In this document: positions 1 to 7,171 of the stretch, one piece after another | Layout of the letters: each line of letters starts with the position of its first letter | Numbering within the stretch: position 1 is the stretch's first letter | DNA from: an uncultured Spirochaetales bacterium | Lineage (GTDB): Bacteria; Spirochaetota; Spirochaetia; Sphaerochaetales; Sphaerochaetaceae | Length of the DNA: 64,000 nucleotides | Direction: 5' to 3' | NCBI GenBank assembly: GCA_949289305.1 | Contig: CASENB010000016.1 | Location: 163,182 to 227,181 of the forward strand | Position numbers and translations under genes: made by a program | The notes under the pieces: generated by a model | Told to the model about the DNA's origin: nothing | Seen by the model: only the letters and a program-made list of their open reading frames with translations | Databases searched by the model: none

Positions 1-1584
1 TACGTAATTTCTAAGTCGATCGTCGCTGATAAGCGGTAAAAAAAGTTCTTTCTGCTCAATACCGTCCCTAAGCGCATTCTCCAAAGCCGTATACAGAATC
101 TCAGCGTCCCTATCCTTTAAATCTGCAAAATTAATACGGAATCTATACATCTTGAAAAGATTCATATTATTTGCAAATATTAACATCGCATAAAGCTCTG
201 GTGAGATTGCAGCCGTATTAAGGCCTTTGTCGATTTGCTTACTTTGCTCTATACTCTCCTCATATCTTCTCTTGCCATAAGGCTGATCCAAGCTTTTAAG
301 ATCCGTCTTGATATTCTCTTCGCTAACAGATAAAGTAACTGCCAGGTTTTGAATATAAGTCTCTTTTTCTATCTCGCTCTTAACCGAATCAAGAAATGGA
401 GAAATGGACTGTAAAAAGTCAGACTTACCTCTAGGCGTTCTAATATTATACTTCTTTAAATTCTTTTCTACAAGATAGTCATAAGACGATAAAAAAGGCA
501 AGAACTCATCTTTTAATGCTTCGCCTCCTCTCTTTTCTAGGCATTCGCTTGCGTCCTTGCTTGTTTTAAGCTCGTGTATTCTTGCACTTAATCCGTTATT
601 GTTTAAGATTATTATCGCCTTATCGGTGCTCTCCTGCCCTGCCCTGTCGCTATCGAACATCAGATCAACTGTTTCTGTATAACGCGCAATCAATCTCGCC
701 TGCTCTGCTGTAAATGACGTGCCAAGGCTTGCCATCGCACTTGACAGCCCCGCCTGATGCATGCTGATGACATCGAAATTTCCTTCGCAGAGAATTGCTG
801 TAGAATCTTTCTTCTTCAGACTCTCAAGGCTTTCATACAGGCCGAAGAGATTCATCTTCTTTGAGTAGATTAAAGTATCTGGACTGTTTATATACTTTGG
901 CGCATTCTCCCGTCCGGAAAGATCCCTGCCAGAGAATGCAATAACTTGTCCTCTATAGTTTCTCACAGGGAAAATAAGACGATCTCTGAAAAGTGGATAA
1001 GGATATTTATTCTGACTGAAAAGGCCGCTCTTTTTAAGAATGTCGTCGCTGTATCCTTTCTTCTTTAAAAAGTCATAGAGGAAATTACCTTCTTTAGGCG
1101 CATAGCCAAGGAGAAAACGCTCCCTCATCTCCTCACTTATTCCGCGCCTGTTTATATAGGACAGCGCCTCTTCTCCCCTTTTATCGCTTAAAAGCAGATG
1201 CTGGAAAGTCTTTGAAAGCCTGTCGTAAAGATCGTAAAGGATTGAACTCTCATCCTTGATCTTTTCCTCTCTTGCACTCGTCTCACGTAAGACAACGCCA
1301 GCTTTCTTTGCAAGGTATTCGACAGACTCATAGAAGTCCATTCTCTCCATCTTCTGAACGAATGTGAATATAGTGCCGCTTTCATGGCAGCCAAAGCAGT
1401 AATAAAGACCCTTCTGATCGTCTATCTTAAAAGAAGCCGTACGCTCTGCCCCGTTTGAATGGAAAGGACATTTAGCCCAAAAAGAATTCCCTTTCCTTTC
1501 AACCTTGGCGTACTCTGAAACCAAATCAGATAGTCTTATTTTACTTTTAATCTCCTCAATAGAGCTGTTTGAAAAGCGTGCCAA
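1..1584 (-). CDS. dnaG: DNA primase DnaG (3' end outside the window)
   Basis: Synthesises RNA primers at the replication fork. Translating the minus strand from a TTG at 1584 gives a CHC2 zinc ribbon (C39, H42, C63, C66; local motifs CPFH and CFGC), then the RNA-polymerase core with ILCEGNFDV and the TOPRIM acidic motif DLMFDSDRAG. About 528 codons are visible and the frame is open to base 1, so the C-terminal helicase-binding part lies outside. The TTG start is chosen because GGAGG sits eight bases upstream and the first residues align with the family N-terminus; no ATG is suitably placed. It follows the YkgJ-type gene on the same strand. Identity is certain from motifs; only the end is missing. 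Confidence 0.95.
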   Translation of the reverse strand, partial: MARFSNSSIEEIKSKIRLSDLVSEYAKVERKGNSFWAKCPFHSNGAERTASFKIDDQKGLYYCFGCHESGTIFTFVQKMERMDFYESVEYLAKKAGVVLRETSAREEKIKDESSILYDLYDRLSKTFQHLLLSDKRGEEALSYINRRGISEEMRERFLLGYAPKEGNFLYDFLKKKGYSDDILKKSGLFSQNKYPYPLFRDRLIFPVRNYRGQVIAFSGRDLSGRENAPKYINSPDTLIYSKKMNLFGLYESLESLKKKDSTAILCEGNFDVISMHQAGLSSAMASLGTSFTAEQARLIARYTETVDLMFDSDRAGQESTDKAIIILNNNGLSARIHELKTSKDASECLEKRGGEALKDEFLPFLSSYDYLVEKNLKKYNIRTPRGKSDFLQSISPFLDSVKSEIEKETYIQNLAVTLSVSEENIKTDLKSLDQPYGKRRYEESIEQSKQIDKGLNTAAISPELYAMLIFANNMNLFKMYRFRINFADLKDRDAEILYTALENALRDGIEQKELFLPLISDDRLRNYV

Positions 1585-1632
1585 TAAAAAGCCTCCAGTA
1601 ATCAATATAGCATGCGAAAAAGGTAAGTTGAA

Positions 1633-2052
1633 TTACTTTTTTAAAATAATGTAACTCTCGCTTCTTAGCTTCATGATTTCGTCAGCCTCTTTTGCGCTGT
1701 ACTTTTTCCCCTTGCCGATTCCCGGGCAGCTCTTTGCTTCCTCATTCCATGCCTCTACGCTGTCTGCAATACCCTTCCAGAATGGATAAGTCCTACACTG
1801 AAGCGGTCTTGCGCTATAAACAGAACATCCATCCTTAGTAAGGAATACGCAATCGTAATTATCCCTCTCTTTTAAAGAAACCATGTAATACATGCCGTAA
1901 TCGATCTTACGACAGTAAATCTCAATGAATGAATCGAAATCAAGACCAGTGTAATTTGAAAGCTCTATTATCTCATCTTTAGATAAAAATACGTAGCCAG
2001 GAGATCCTGAACAGCAAAAGTGGCAATTTTGACAAGAAAACTTATAATCCAT
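1633..2052 (-). CDS. YkgJ-family cysteine-cluster protein
   Basis: A 139-residue protein of the YkgJ / UPF0153 family (putative Fe-S or zinc binding). The N-terminal CQNCHFCC motif (residues 7-14) and the later CSVYSARPLQCRTYPFW segment are the family signature, with a further cysteine near residue 108. These cysteines are presumed to hold a metal centre, but no reaction is established for the family. It lies between tRNA-Tyr and dnaG on the same strand, downstream of the tRNA terminator, so it probably has its own weak promoter or is read from leaky transcription. Family membership is secure; function unknown. Confidence 0.85.
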   Translation of the reverse strand: MDYKFSCQNCHFCCSGSPGYVFLSKDEIIELSNYTGLDFDSFIEIYCRKIDYGMYYMVSLKERDNYDCVFLTKDGCSVYSARPLQCRTYPFWKGIADSVEAWNEEAKSCPGIGKGKKYSAKEADEIMKLRSESYIILKK

Positions 2053-2058
2053 AGTTAA

Positions 2059-2087
2059 TAAAAAATCCTTCCAAAACTTGGAAGGAT
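2059..2087 (-). terminator. Rho-independent terminator after tRNA-Tyr
   Basis: A ten-base-pair perfect stem (2065-2074 with 2078-2087) with a three-base loop is followed on the minus strand by a T-run. It sits three bases past the tRNA-Tyr 3' end. Confidence 0.85.
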
Positions 2088-2089
2088 AG

Positions 2090-2171
2090 TGGAGAGAGAA
2101 GGATTCGAACCTTCGAAGGCAGAGCCGTCAGATTTACAGTCTGATCCCTTTGGCCGCTCGGGAACCTCTCC
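2090..2171 (-). tRNA. tRNA-Tyr (GTA)
   Basis: Minus-strand cloverleaf of 82 nt. The acceptor GGAGAGG pairs with TCTCTCC, the T-arm is GAAGG-TTCGAAT-CCTTC, and the anticodon stem-loop GACTGTAAATC presents GTA. The long variable arm is as expected for bacterial tRNA-Tyr. CCA is not encoded. Confidence 0.95.
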
Positions 2172-2237
2172 GTTTGACCTCTGTATTTTTACAGAAATTT
2201 TAAACTTTAATCAATACTATTTTGAAAAAAATTTAAT

Positions 2238-2729
2238 TTATTTACTCTTGTTCGGGTATTTTTCCTCCAGATACTTCAAAACAGGCTCAGGAACCATCTT
2301 TGAAATGTTAGCACCAAATGCAACCATCTCCTTGATTTGTGATGATCTTAGAATTATGTAGTTCTGATCGGTCGGAAGGAATATCACCTCAAGCGACGGA
2401 TAAAGGAGCTTGTTCGTCATTGCAATTTCAAACTCATATGAAAAGTCATGCTCGCTTCTGACGCCTCTTATCATTACGGAGCATCCGCGCTCTTTCGCAT
2501 AATCAACTGAAAGTCCTGTATAGCTTTCAACGATTACGTTATCTAAATGACGTACAGATTCTCTCATCATCTCAACCCTTTCTTCTGGGGTAAAAAGACA
2601 TGACTTGTTGATATTATGCGCGACTACCACATATAGCTTGTCAAACATCGCAGCAGAACGCTCAATTACGTTAATGTGGCCTAATGTCGGAGGATCGAAC
2701 GTGCCAGGGAAAAATGCTATCTTATTCAT
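2238..2729 (-). CDS. coaD: Phosphopantetheine adenylyltransferase
   Basis: Transfers AMP from ATP to 4'-phosphopantetheine, the penultimate step of coenzyme A synthesis. The 163-residue length is typical of CoaD. The N-terminal FPGTFDPPTLGH nucleotidyltransferase signature (T/HxGH at TLGH) and a C-terminal SSQIKE motif corresponding to the family's SSTxIRE are visible. It overlaps the zinc-finger gene upstream by four bases, so the two are co-translated. coaX, for an earlier CoA step, is elsewhere in the window (16.2 kb). Confidence 0.95.
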   Translation of the reverse strand: MNKIAFFPGTFDPPTLGHINVIERSAAMFDKLYVVVAHNINKSCLFTPEERVEMMRESVRHLDNVIVESYTGLSVDYAKERGCSVMIRGVRSEHDFSYEFEIAMTNKLLYPSLEVIFLPTDQNYIILRSSQIKEMVAFGANISKMVPEPVLKYLEEKYPNKSK

Positions 2730-3196
2730 ACTTTCAAACTCTCTACATACTCTTTTGCTGCGTTATAGCTCTTCTCATCTTCTACGTTAATGGTTTTATT
2801 GATATGGTATTTTCCTTCTTCATCCTTTTCAACCACTGCGAAGTTTCCCCTGCCTATGTAGCTGATGCTCTCTCCCTCTTTAAGGTTTTCAGAACTTTTA
2901 ATCCTATTTAGCATGCAGTCGAAGTGCACATACTCTCCGCTTGCTGTTAAAAACGATTCAGCTATGGACTGAATCCTTTCTCCGCAGTCTGGGCATGTTA
3001 AAAGAGGTTCTTTAACAGTCTTTGTAGCGGCAACAGGAATTGAAGAATGAAAACTGTGGCTCTTCGGCTGTCCAGTGACCTGTGCGATCGTATTAAGACC
3101 AGAGTATTTGTCGCTGTCTTTTCCCTTCTTTTTGTCCTTTTTCTCTTTATCTTTGAAACGTATGTCTTTTTTCTTATTAGGTTTTCTCATGTTCAC
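2726..3196 (-). CDS. Small basic zinc-finger-like protein, unknown function
   Basis: 156 residues. The first 30 residues are almost entirely lysine, arginine and aspartate (a charged, probably disordered tail), then comes a single CPDCGE...HFDC cluster at about residues 68-95 suggesting a treble-clef or ribbon zinc site, then an acidic C-terminal domain. A second in-frame ATG at codon 3 could be the start. It is translationally coupled to coaD (four-base overlap) and lies just after the rplS terminator. I do not recognise the family. The basic tail plus zinc site would fit nucleic-acid or ribosome binding, but that is inference. Confidence 0.75.
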   Translation of the reverse strand: MNMRKPNKKKDIRFKDKEKKDKKKGKDSDKYSGLNTIAQVTGQPKSHSFHSSIPVAATKTVKEPLLTCPDCGERIQSIAESFLTASGEYVHFDCMLNRIKSSENLKEGESISYIGRGNFAVVEKDEEGKYHINKTINVEDEKSYNAAKEYVESLKV

Positions 3197-3226
3197 TAGA
3201 ATAATTGCTTTAGGAATCTAAATCAA

Positions 3227-3250
3227 TAAAAAAGGCCTGCATAAGCAGGC
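3227..3250 (-). terminator. Rho-independent terminator after rplS
   Basis: The stem GCCTGC-TTAT-GCAGGC (3235-3250) is followed by a T-run on the minus strand, seven bases past the rplS stop. It closes the ffh-to-rplS operon. Confidence 0.9.
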
Positions 3251-3256
3251 TCAAAT

Positions 3257-3613
3257 TTAAGCATTCTTCTTCTGGATAAGCTCTTTAACTTTAGCAGCTT
3301 TACCAACGCGGCTTCTAAGATAGTAGAGCTTAGCTCTTCTAACTTTACCTCTTCTAACAACCTCGATTTTCTCGATGCGCGGGCTGTGAAGCGGGAAGAT
3401 TCTCTCAACACCTACGCCGTAGCTGATCTTGCGGCATGTGAAAGTTCTTCTAATTCCGCTATTATTCTTTGCGATAACAATGCCCTCGAAAACCTGGACT
3501 CTTTCTGTTGTTCCCTCAACAATCTTGAAGTAAACTTTTACTGTATCACCAACGTTGAAATTTTCAGCGCCTTCCTTGATCTGTTTTGCTTCAATAGCTC
3601 TAATAATATCCAT
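3257..3613 (-). CDS. rplS: 50S ribosomal protein L19
   Basis: Ribosomal protein L19, at the 30S-50S interface. The family core is clear: [50 protein letters not shown], and the C-terminal [11 protein letters not shown]. The start is taken at ATGGATATTATT (3613), which has GAGGA eight bases upstream and leaves one base after the trmD stop. An upstream ATG at 3634 would lie inside trmD and adds no conserved residues. Last gene of the ribosomal/RNA-modification operon. Confidence 0.95.
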   Translation of the reverse strand: MDIIRAIEAKQIKEGAENFNVGDTVKVYFKIVEGTTERVQVFEGIVIAKNNSGIRRTFTCRKISYGVGVERIFPLHSPRIEKIEVVRRGKVRRAKLYYLRSRVGKAAKVKELIQKKNA

Positions 3614-3614
3614 T

Positions 3615-4352
3615 TTACAAATCCTCAATTCCAATTTGTTCTATTACTTTTATAAGTGTCTTTCGCTTACTAGGGCTGAGAGAGGCCTTAGAGAGCATAT
3701 CAGGTCTGCTATGCATCGTCTTAGCAATCCTGTTAAAATCACGCCATGAGCAGATTAAGGCATGATTGCCTGATAATAATACACTAGGCACATTTAAATT
3801 GCAATACCTTTGCGGCCTTGTATATTGATCATATTCCAAAAGCGGAGTGCTGAAACTTTCGTCTTCCAGACTTTCAGAACTTATGACTCCGTCAAGCAGC
3901 CTGAAGACGGCATCTATTATTACTAGCGATGACGTTTCGCCACCTGTTAAGACGTAATCCCCTATGGAGATCTCATCATCGACGTAGCTGTCTATAACAC
4001 GCTGATCAAGCCCCTCATAGTGTCCGCAGATAAACGTAAGATGATCTTTTTTACTAAGCTCCTTCGCCTTATCTTCGTTAAATAGAGTTCCCCTTGCACT
4101 AGGATAGACTATATGGGATTTTTCAAGATCATTCGCCTTTATTGCCTTCTCAAGCGGTTCGGGCATTAAAAGCATTCCAGCCCCTCCTCCATAAACAAGA
4201 TCGTCCACCCTGTTGTAATTTGAGTCGGAGTAGGTACGGAAATTGATTATCTCATATTCGACAGCTTTGCTGCTTACAGCCCTTTTCATTATGGAAGAAT
4301 TGAAAAAAGGCTCAACCATCTCAGGAAAAAGCGTGAGAATCGTAATTTTCAA
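3615..4352 (-). CDS. trmD: tRNA (guanine37-N1)-methyltransferase
   Basis: SAM-dependent methylation of G37 in tRNAs reading CNN and related codons, preventing frameshifting. 245 residues, normal for TrmD. N-terminal [10 protein letters not shown], the substrate loop [23 protein letters not shown] and the trefoil-knot SAM motif [12 protein letters not shown] are all present. It overlaps rimM by four bases and is separated from rplS by one base, the usual rpsP-rimM-trmD-rplS order. Confidence 0.97.
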   Translation of the reverse strand: MKITILTLFPEMVEPFFNSSIMKRAVSSKAVEYEIINFRTYSDSNYNRVDDLVYGGGAGMLLMPEPLEKAIKANDLEKSHIVYPSARGTLFNEDKAKELSKKDHLTFICGHYEGLDQRVIDSYVDDEISIGDYVLTGGETSSLVIIDAVFRLLDGVISSESLEDESFSTPLLEYDQYTRPQRYCNLNVPSVLLSGNHALICSWRDFNRIAKTMHSRPDMLSKASLSPSKRKTLIKVIEQIGIEDL

Positions 4353-4861
4353 GAAAGGACGTCTCCCGTTTCCAAATAGATCCTGCCATCGTCTAAACTA
4401 ACGCGGGATACAAACGGCTTCATGTTAGGTATTAAGACAATCTTGCTATCCTTCTTTTTCGCATGAAGCAACAATGCCTGAGCGCCTTCGGATGTATCAA
4501 CAACCTCTGCAACCTCAGATCCGTCATAATAGATTTTCATGCCGTACAAGTCGGCTATATAATACTCGCCTTCCTCTAAAGGAGGGCATTTTTCCCTTGC
4601 AATATACATTACAGCGCCGGAAAGCGTCTTGGCTTTTTCTCTCGTCTCATAATTATAAAAACGCATCAGGAGCTCATCCTGATGCATCTTTATGTCCTTG
4701 ACGGTAACAAAGACCTCTTCTTTTGACTTTAAGACTAGCTTAGCTTCATCTAAAGTCAGCAAGTGATCTATTTCTCCGCTGAGAGAGTAAATCTTTAGAA
4801 AGCCATCGACTCCATGGACTCTTCCGACAGTTGCCGTTGCAAGAACAGTCTTCTTCTCCAT
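4349..4861 (-). CDS. rimM: Ribosome maturation factor RimM
   Basis: Assists 30S head assembly by binding S19. 170 residues with an N-terminal RimM domain (ATVGRVHGVDGFLKIY) and a C-terminal PRC-barrel region (YYIADLYGMKIYYDG). The ORF overlaps khpA by one base and trmD by four, implying tight translational coupling. Nothing unusual apart from a somewhat divergent N-terminal domain. Confidence 0.93.
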   Translation of the reverse strand: MEKKTVLATATVGRVHGVDGFLKIYSLSGEIDHLLTLDEAKLVLKSKEEVFVTVKDIKMHQDELLMRFYNYETREKAKTLSGAVMYIAREKCPPLEEGEYYIADLYGMKIYYDGSEVAEVVDTSEGAQALLLHAKKKDSKIVLIPNMKPFVSRVSLDDGRIYLETGDVLS

Positions 4862-5097
4862 CAGTCAAGTATCTCCAAGCTTGCCCTTCTTCCGTCTTTT
4901 GTCGCACTTGCGCTTAAAACGGTTCTGATAGCCTTAGCAATTCTTCCCTGTTTTCCAATAACCTTACCGACATCATCTTTAGCGACGTGAAGTTCAAGAA
5001 CAATCGACTTCTCACCTTCTACGACGTTTAGGCTGACCTCTTCAGGCTTATCTACAAGGCTCTTGACCATGAATTCAACGAGTTCCTTCTCCATCAA
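4861..5097 (-). CDS. khpA: KH-domain RNA-binding protein KhpA
   Basis: A 78-residue single type-II KH domain protein. The RNA-binding GxxG loop is GKQG in DVGKVIGKQGRIAKAIR. In Firmicutes KhpA works with KhpB in RNA binding and affects cell size and division; the gene commonly lies between rpsP and rimM, as here. Either of the first two ATG codons (MM) could be used. Confidence 0.92.
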   Translation of the reverse strand: MMEKELVEFMVKSLVDKPEEVSLNVVEGEKSIVLELHVAKDDVGKVIGKQGRIAKAIRTVLSASATKDGRRASLEILD

Positions 5098-5111
5098 AGC
5101 CTCCTAAAGAA

Positions 5112-5372
5112 TTAGTCTTCTTTGCGGCTAAGTGTGATACCCTTTGAATTGAGAAGATTCTTAACTGTTGGGCTTACTACTACGCCCTTCTTGATCCAGT
5201 CCTTAACTTTCTCTTCATTCAAACTTACCTGGTTCTCTGCGTTTAGAGGCTGGTAAGTTCCAACTTCGTCAATCGTAATACTAGTGCTGGCTCTTCTGTT
5301 GTCCATCACGACTACTCTGTAATACGGTCTTTTCTTAGATCCGAATCTCTTGAGTCTCATTGTTGTGCTCAC
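5112..5372 (-). CDS. rpsP: 30S ribosomal protein S16
   Basis: 86 residues. The N-terminal RLKRFGSKKRPYYRVVVMD is the S16 signature, followed by the usual VGTYQPL segment and the C-terminal KDWIKKGVVVSPTVKNLL. Second gene of the operon after ffh (28-base gap), ahead of khpA. Confidence 0.97.
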   Translation of the reverse strand: MSTTMRLKRFGSKKRPYYRVVVMDNRRASTSITIDEVGTYQPLNAENQVSLNEEKVKDWIKKGVVVSPTVKNLLNSKGITLSRKED

Positions 5373-5400
5373 GGTTACTACTCCTTATCTACATGATAGG

Positions 5401-6735
5401 TCACATGCCTAAGTTCTTAAGCAATGCGGCCTGGTATTTTTTATTTCCTGCAAGCTTCTTCAACAGTAGCTTGCTCTTTTCAAATTTCTTTAGAAGACGG
5501 TTTACCTCGGCAACGCTCGTACCGCTTCCCCTTGCAATTCTCTTCCTTCTGCTAGGTCCGATGATTCTGTAATTTGCACGCTCGAACTTTGTCATAGACC
5601 TTATAATAGCCTTCTCAACTTCAAGCTCCTTTAAATCGATATCATCTTCGCTGATATTACCTTTGGCTCCCGGTATCATCTCAATCAGCTTGTCAACAGA
5701 TCCCATCTTATTCATCTTTTCAAGCTGCTCTAGATAATCCTGAAGATCGAAGGTATTCTTCTCCATCTTCTTTTGAAGCTTCTCAGCCTCCTCTTGATCA
5801 TACTGCTCTTGGGCCTTCTCAACAAGGGATACTATGTCCCCCATGCCCAAAATTCTTGATGCAATACGATCCGGATGGAATGTCTCAAGATCCTCTGCCT
5901 TTTCACCCGTTCCAATAAACTTGATGGGCTTACCGACGACGCTTCTAAGGCTTAATGCGGCACCGCCTCTAGTATCGGAATCGAATTTTGTAAGCATTAC
6001 GCCTGTAATACCGACCTTTTCTTCAAATTCCTTTGCGATCTCTACGGCCTGCTGACCTGTCATCGCATCAGCTACGAAAAGCTTTTCATCAGGACGAACT
6101 GCATCGCTTATGTCCTTAATCTCTTTCATTAAGGTCTCATCGAGGTGCATTCTTCCTGAAGTATCGATAATGACAGTGTCTATTAAATCATGACGAGCCT
6201 TGCTTACTGCGGCCTGGGCTACCTTTACAGGGTTCTTCTCACCTTCAATCTTAAATACGGGTACGTCAACCTTCTCTCCAAGAAGCTCAAGCTGTGTGAC
6301 AGCTGCAGGACGCACAAGGTCAGCTGCAACGAGCATCACCTTTCGGCCTTCTTTCTTCAGCTTATAGGCAAGCTTGTGTGATGCCGTAGTCTTACCAGAA
6401 CCCTGTAGACCCATCATTAAGATAATGCTTGTAGTATCTTTGCCTTTTAAATTTAATTCGTTTCCACTTTCACTTGTTAAAAGGGCGACCATCTTGTCAT
6501 AGACGATCTTGGTAAACATTTGCCCAGGGTTAACGGACTTTAAGACCTTTTCCCCCATCGCCTCTTCCATTGTGGAATTGACAAAGCGTCTTACAACACG
6601 CAAATTGACGTCAGCGTCAAGAAGGGCATCCTTGATCTCTTCTACCGCCTCGCTAATGTTCTTCTCGCTTATCTTACCCTTGCCTGAAAGAGTACGTAAA
6701 GCAGATGATATTTTTCCTGAAATACTATCAAACAT
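5401..6735 (-). CDS. ffh: Signal recognition particle GTPase Ffh
   Basis: SRP54 homologue that delivers nascent membrane and secreted proteins to FtsY. N domain to about residue 90, G domain with the P-loop GLQGSGKTT, DTSGRMH and TKFDSDTRGG motifs, then a methionine-poor M domain containing the SRP-RNA-binding RRKRIARGSGTSV. The start at ATGTTCGAT (6735) is chosen since MFDSISGKIS aligns with other Ffh proteins; an upstream ATG at 6759 adds eight unconserved residues. First gene of the operon to rplS. No SRP RNA gene is apparent nearby. Confidence 0.96.
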   Translation of the reverse strand: MFDSISGKISSALRTLSGKGKISEKNISEAVEEIKDALLDADVNLRVVRRFVNSTMEEAMGEKVLKSVNPGQMFTKIVYDKMVALLTSESGNELNLKGKDTTSIILMMGLQGSGKTTASHKLAYKLKKEGRKVMLVAADLVRPAAVTQLELLGEKVDVPVFKIEGEKNPVKVAQAAVSKARHDLIDTVIIDTSGRMHLDETLMKEIKDISDAVRPDEKLFVADAMTGQQAVEIAKEFEEKVGITGVMLTKFDSDTRGGAALSLRSVVGKPIKFIGTGEKAEDLETFHPDRIASRILGMGDIVSLVEKAQEQYDQEEAEKLQKKMEKNTFDLQDYLEQLEKMNKMGSVDKLIEMIPGAKGNISEDDIDLKELEVEKAIIRSMTKFERANYRIIGPSRRKRIARGSGTSVAEVNRLLKKFEKSKLLLKKLAGNKKYQAALLKNLGM

Positions 6736-6872
6736 AATTTTCCCATGCCATAAAGGCAACGTCTAATTTTATACAAAATAAATGGCTAAGCTGTCAATAA
6801 AATTTAACAAACTGCAACTTTTACTATATCTATTTTCACATTACTCGGCTATCTTAATTCCAAGGAGTCAAT

Positions 6873-7142
6873 ATGAGTAAGGAAAACCTAACGACACAAG
6901 AAGAAATTTATGATTTCATCGGAGAGCTTGCAATCGCGCTCTATTCGAAGAAAATCCAGATCACCCTGGGATCTCTTAGGGCGATTCTCTTAGACCACGG
7001 CAAGGATTACAACAACAACCGTGGCATGGCAACGGGAGTATCGGCTGCATACAGAAGATGGAAGGACAAAGATCCTGTAGTCTATCATGCAATCGCATAC
7101 ACCTATACGGATAAAGATGGAAATCTTGCCTGGGACAAGTAA
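6873..7142 (+). CDS. Small conserved-looking protein of unknown function
   Basis: 89 residues, with AAGGAG ten bases before its ATG and its own downstream terminator, so it is very likely a real monocistronic gene. The sequence is soluble, mostly helical at the start (EEIYDFIGELAIALYSKKIQITLGSL) with a basic SAAYRRWKDKD segment and an aromatic C-terminus. The helical part might be a winged-helix fold, but I recognise no family. It sits convergent to smc. Confidence 0.75.
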   Translation: MSKENLTTQEEIYDFIGELAIALYSKKIQITLGSLRAILLDHGKDYNNNRGMATGVSAAYRRWKDKDPVVYHAIAYTYTDKDGNLAWDK

Positions 7143-7149
7143 GATTGAG

Positions 7150-7171
7150 CCTCTCGAAAGAGAGGTTTTTT
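7150..7171 (+). terminator. Rho-independent terminator of the 89-residue ORF
   Basis: The stem CCTCTC-GAAA-GAGAGG is followed by TTTTTT on the plus strand, seven bases after the stop codon. Confidence 0.88.

Noticed and set aside
2089..2361. Plus-strand ORF across tRNA-Tyr and coaD
   Set aside because: It reads the complement of the tRNA and coaD; no ribosome-binding site or domain.
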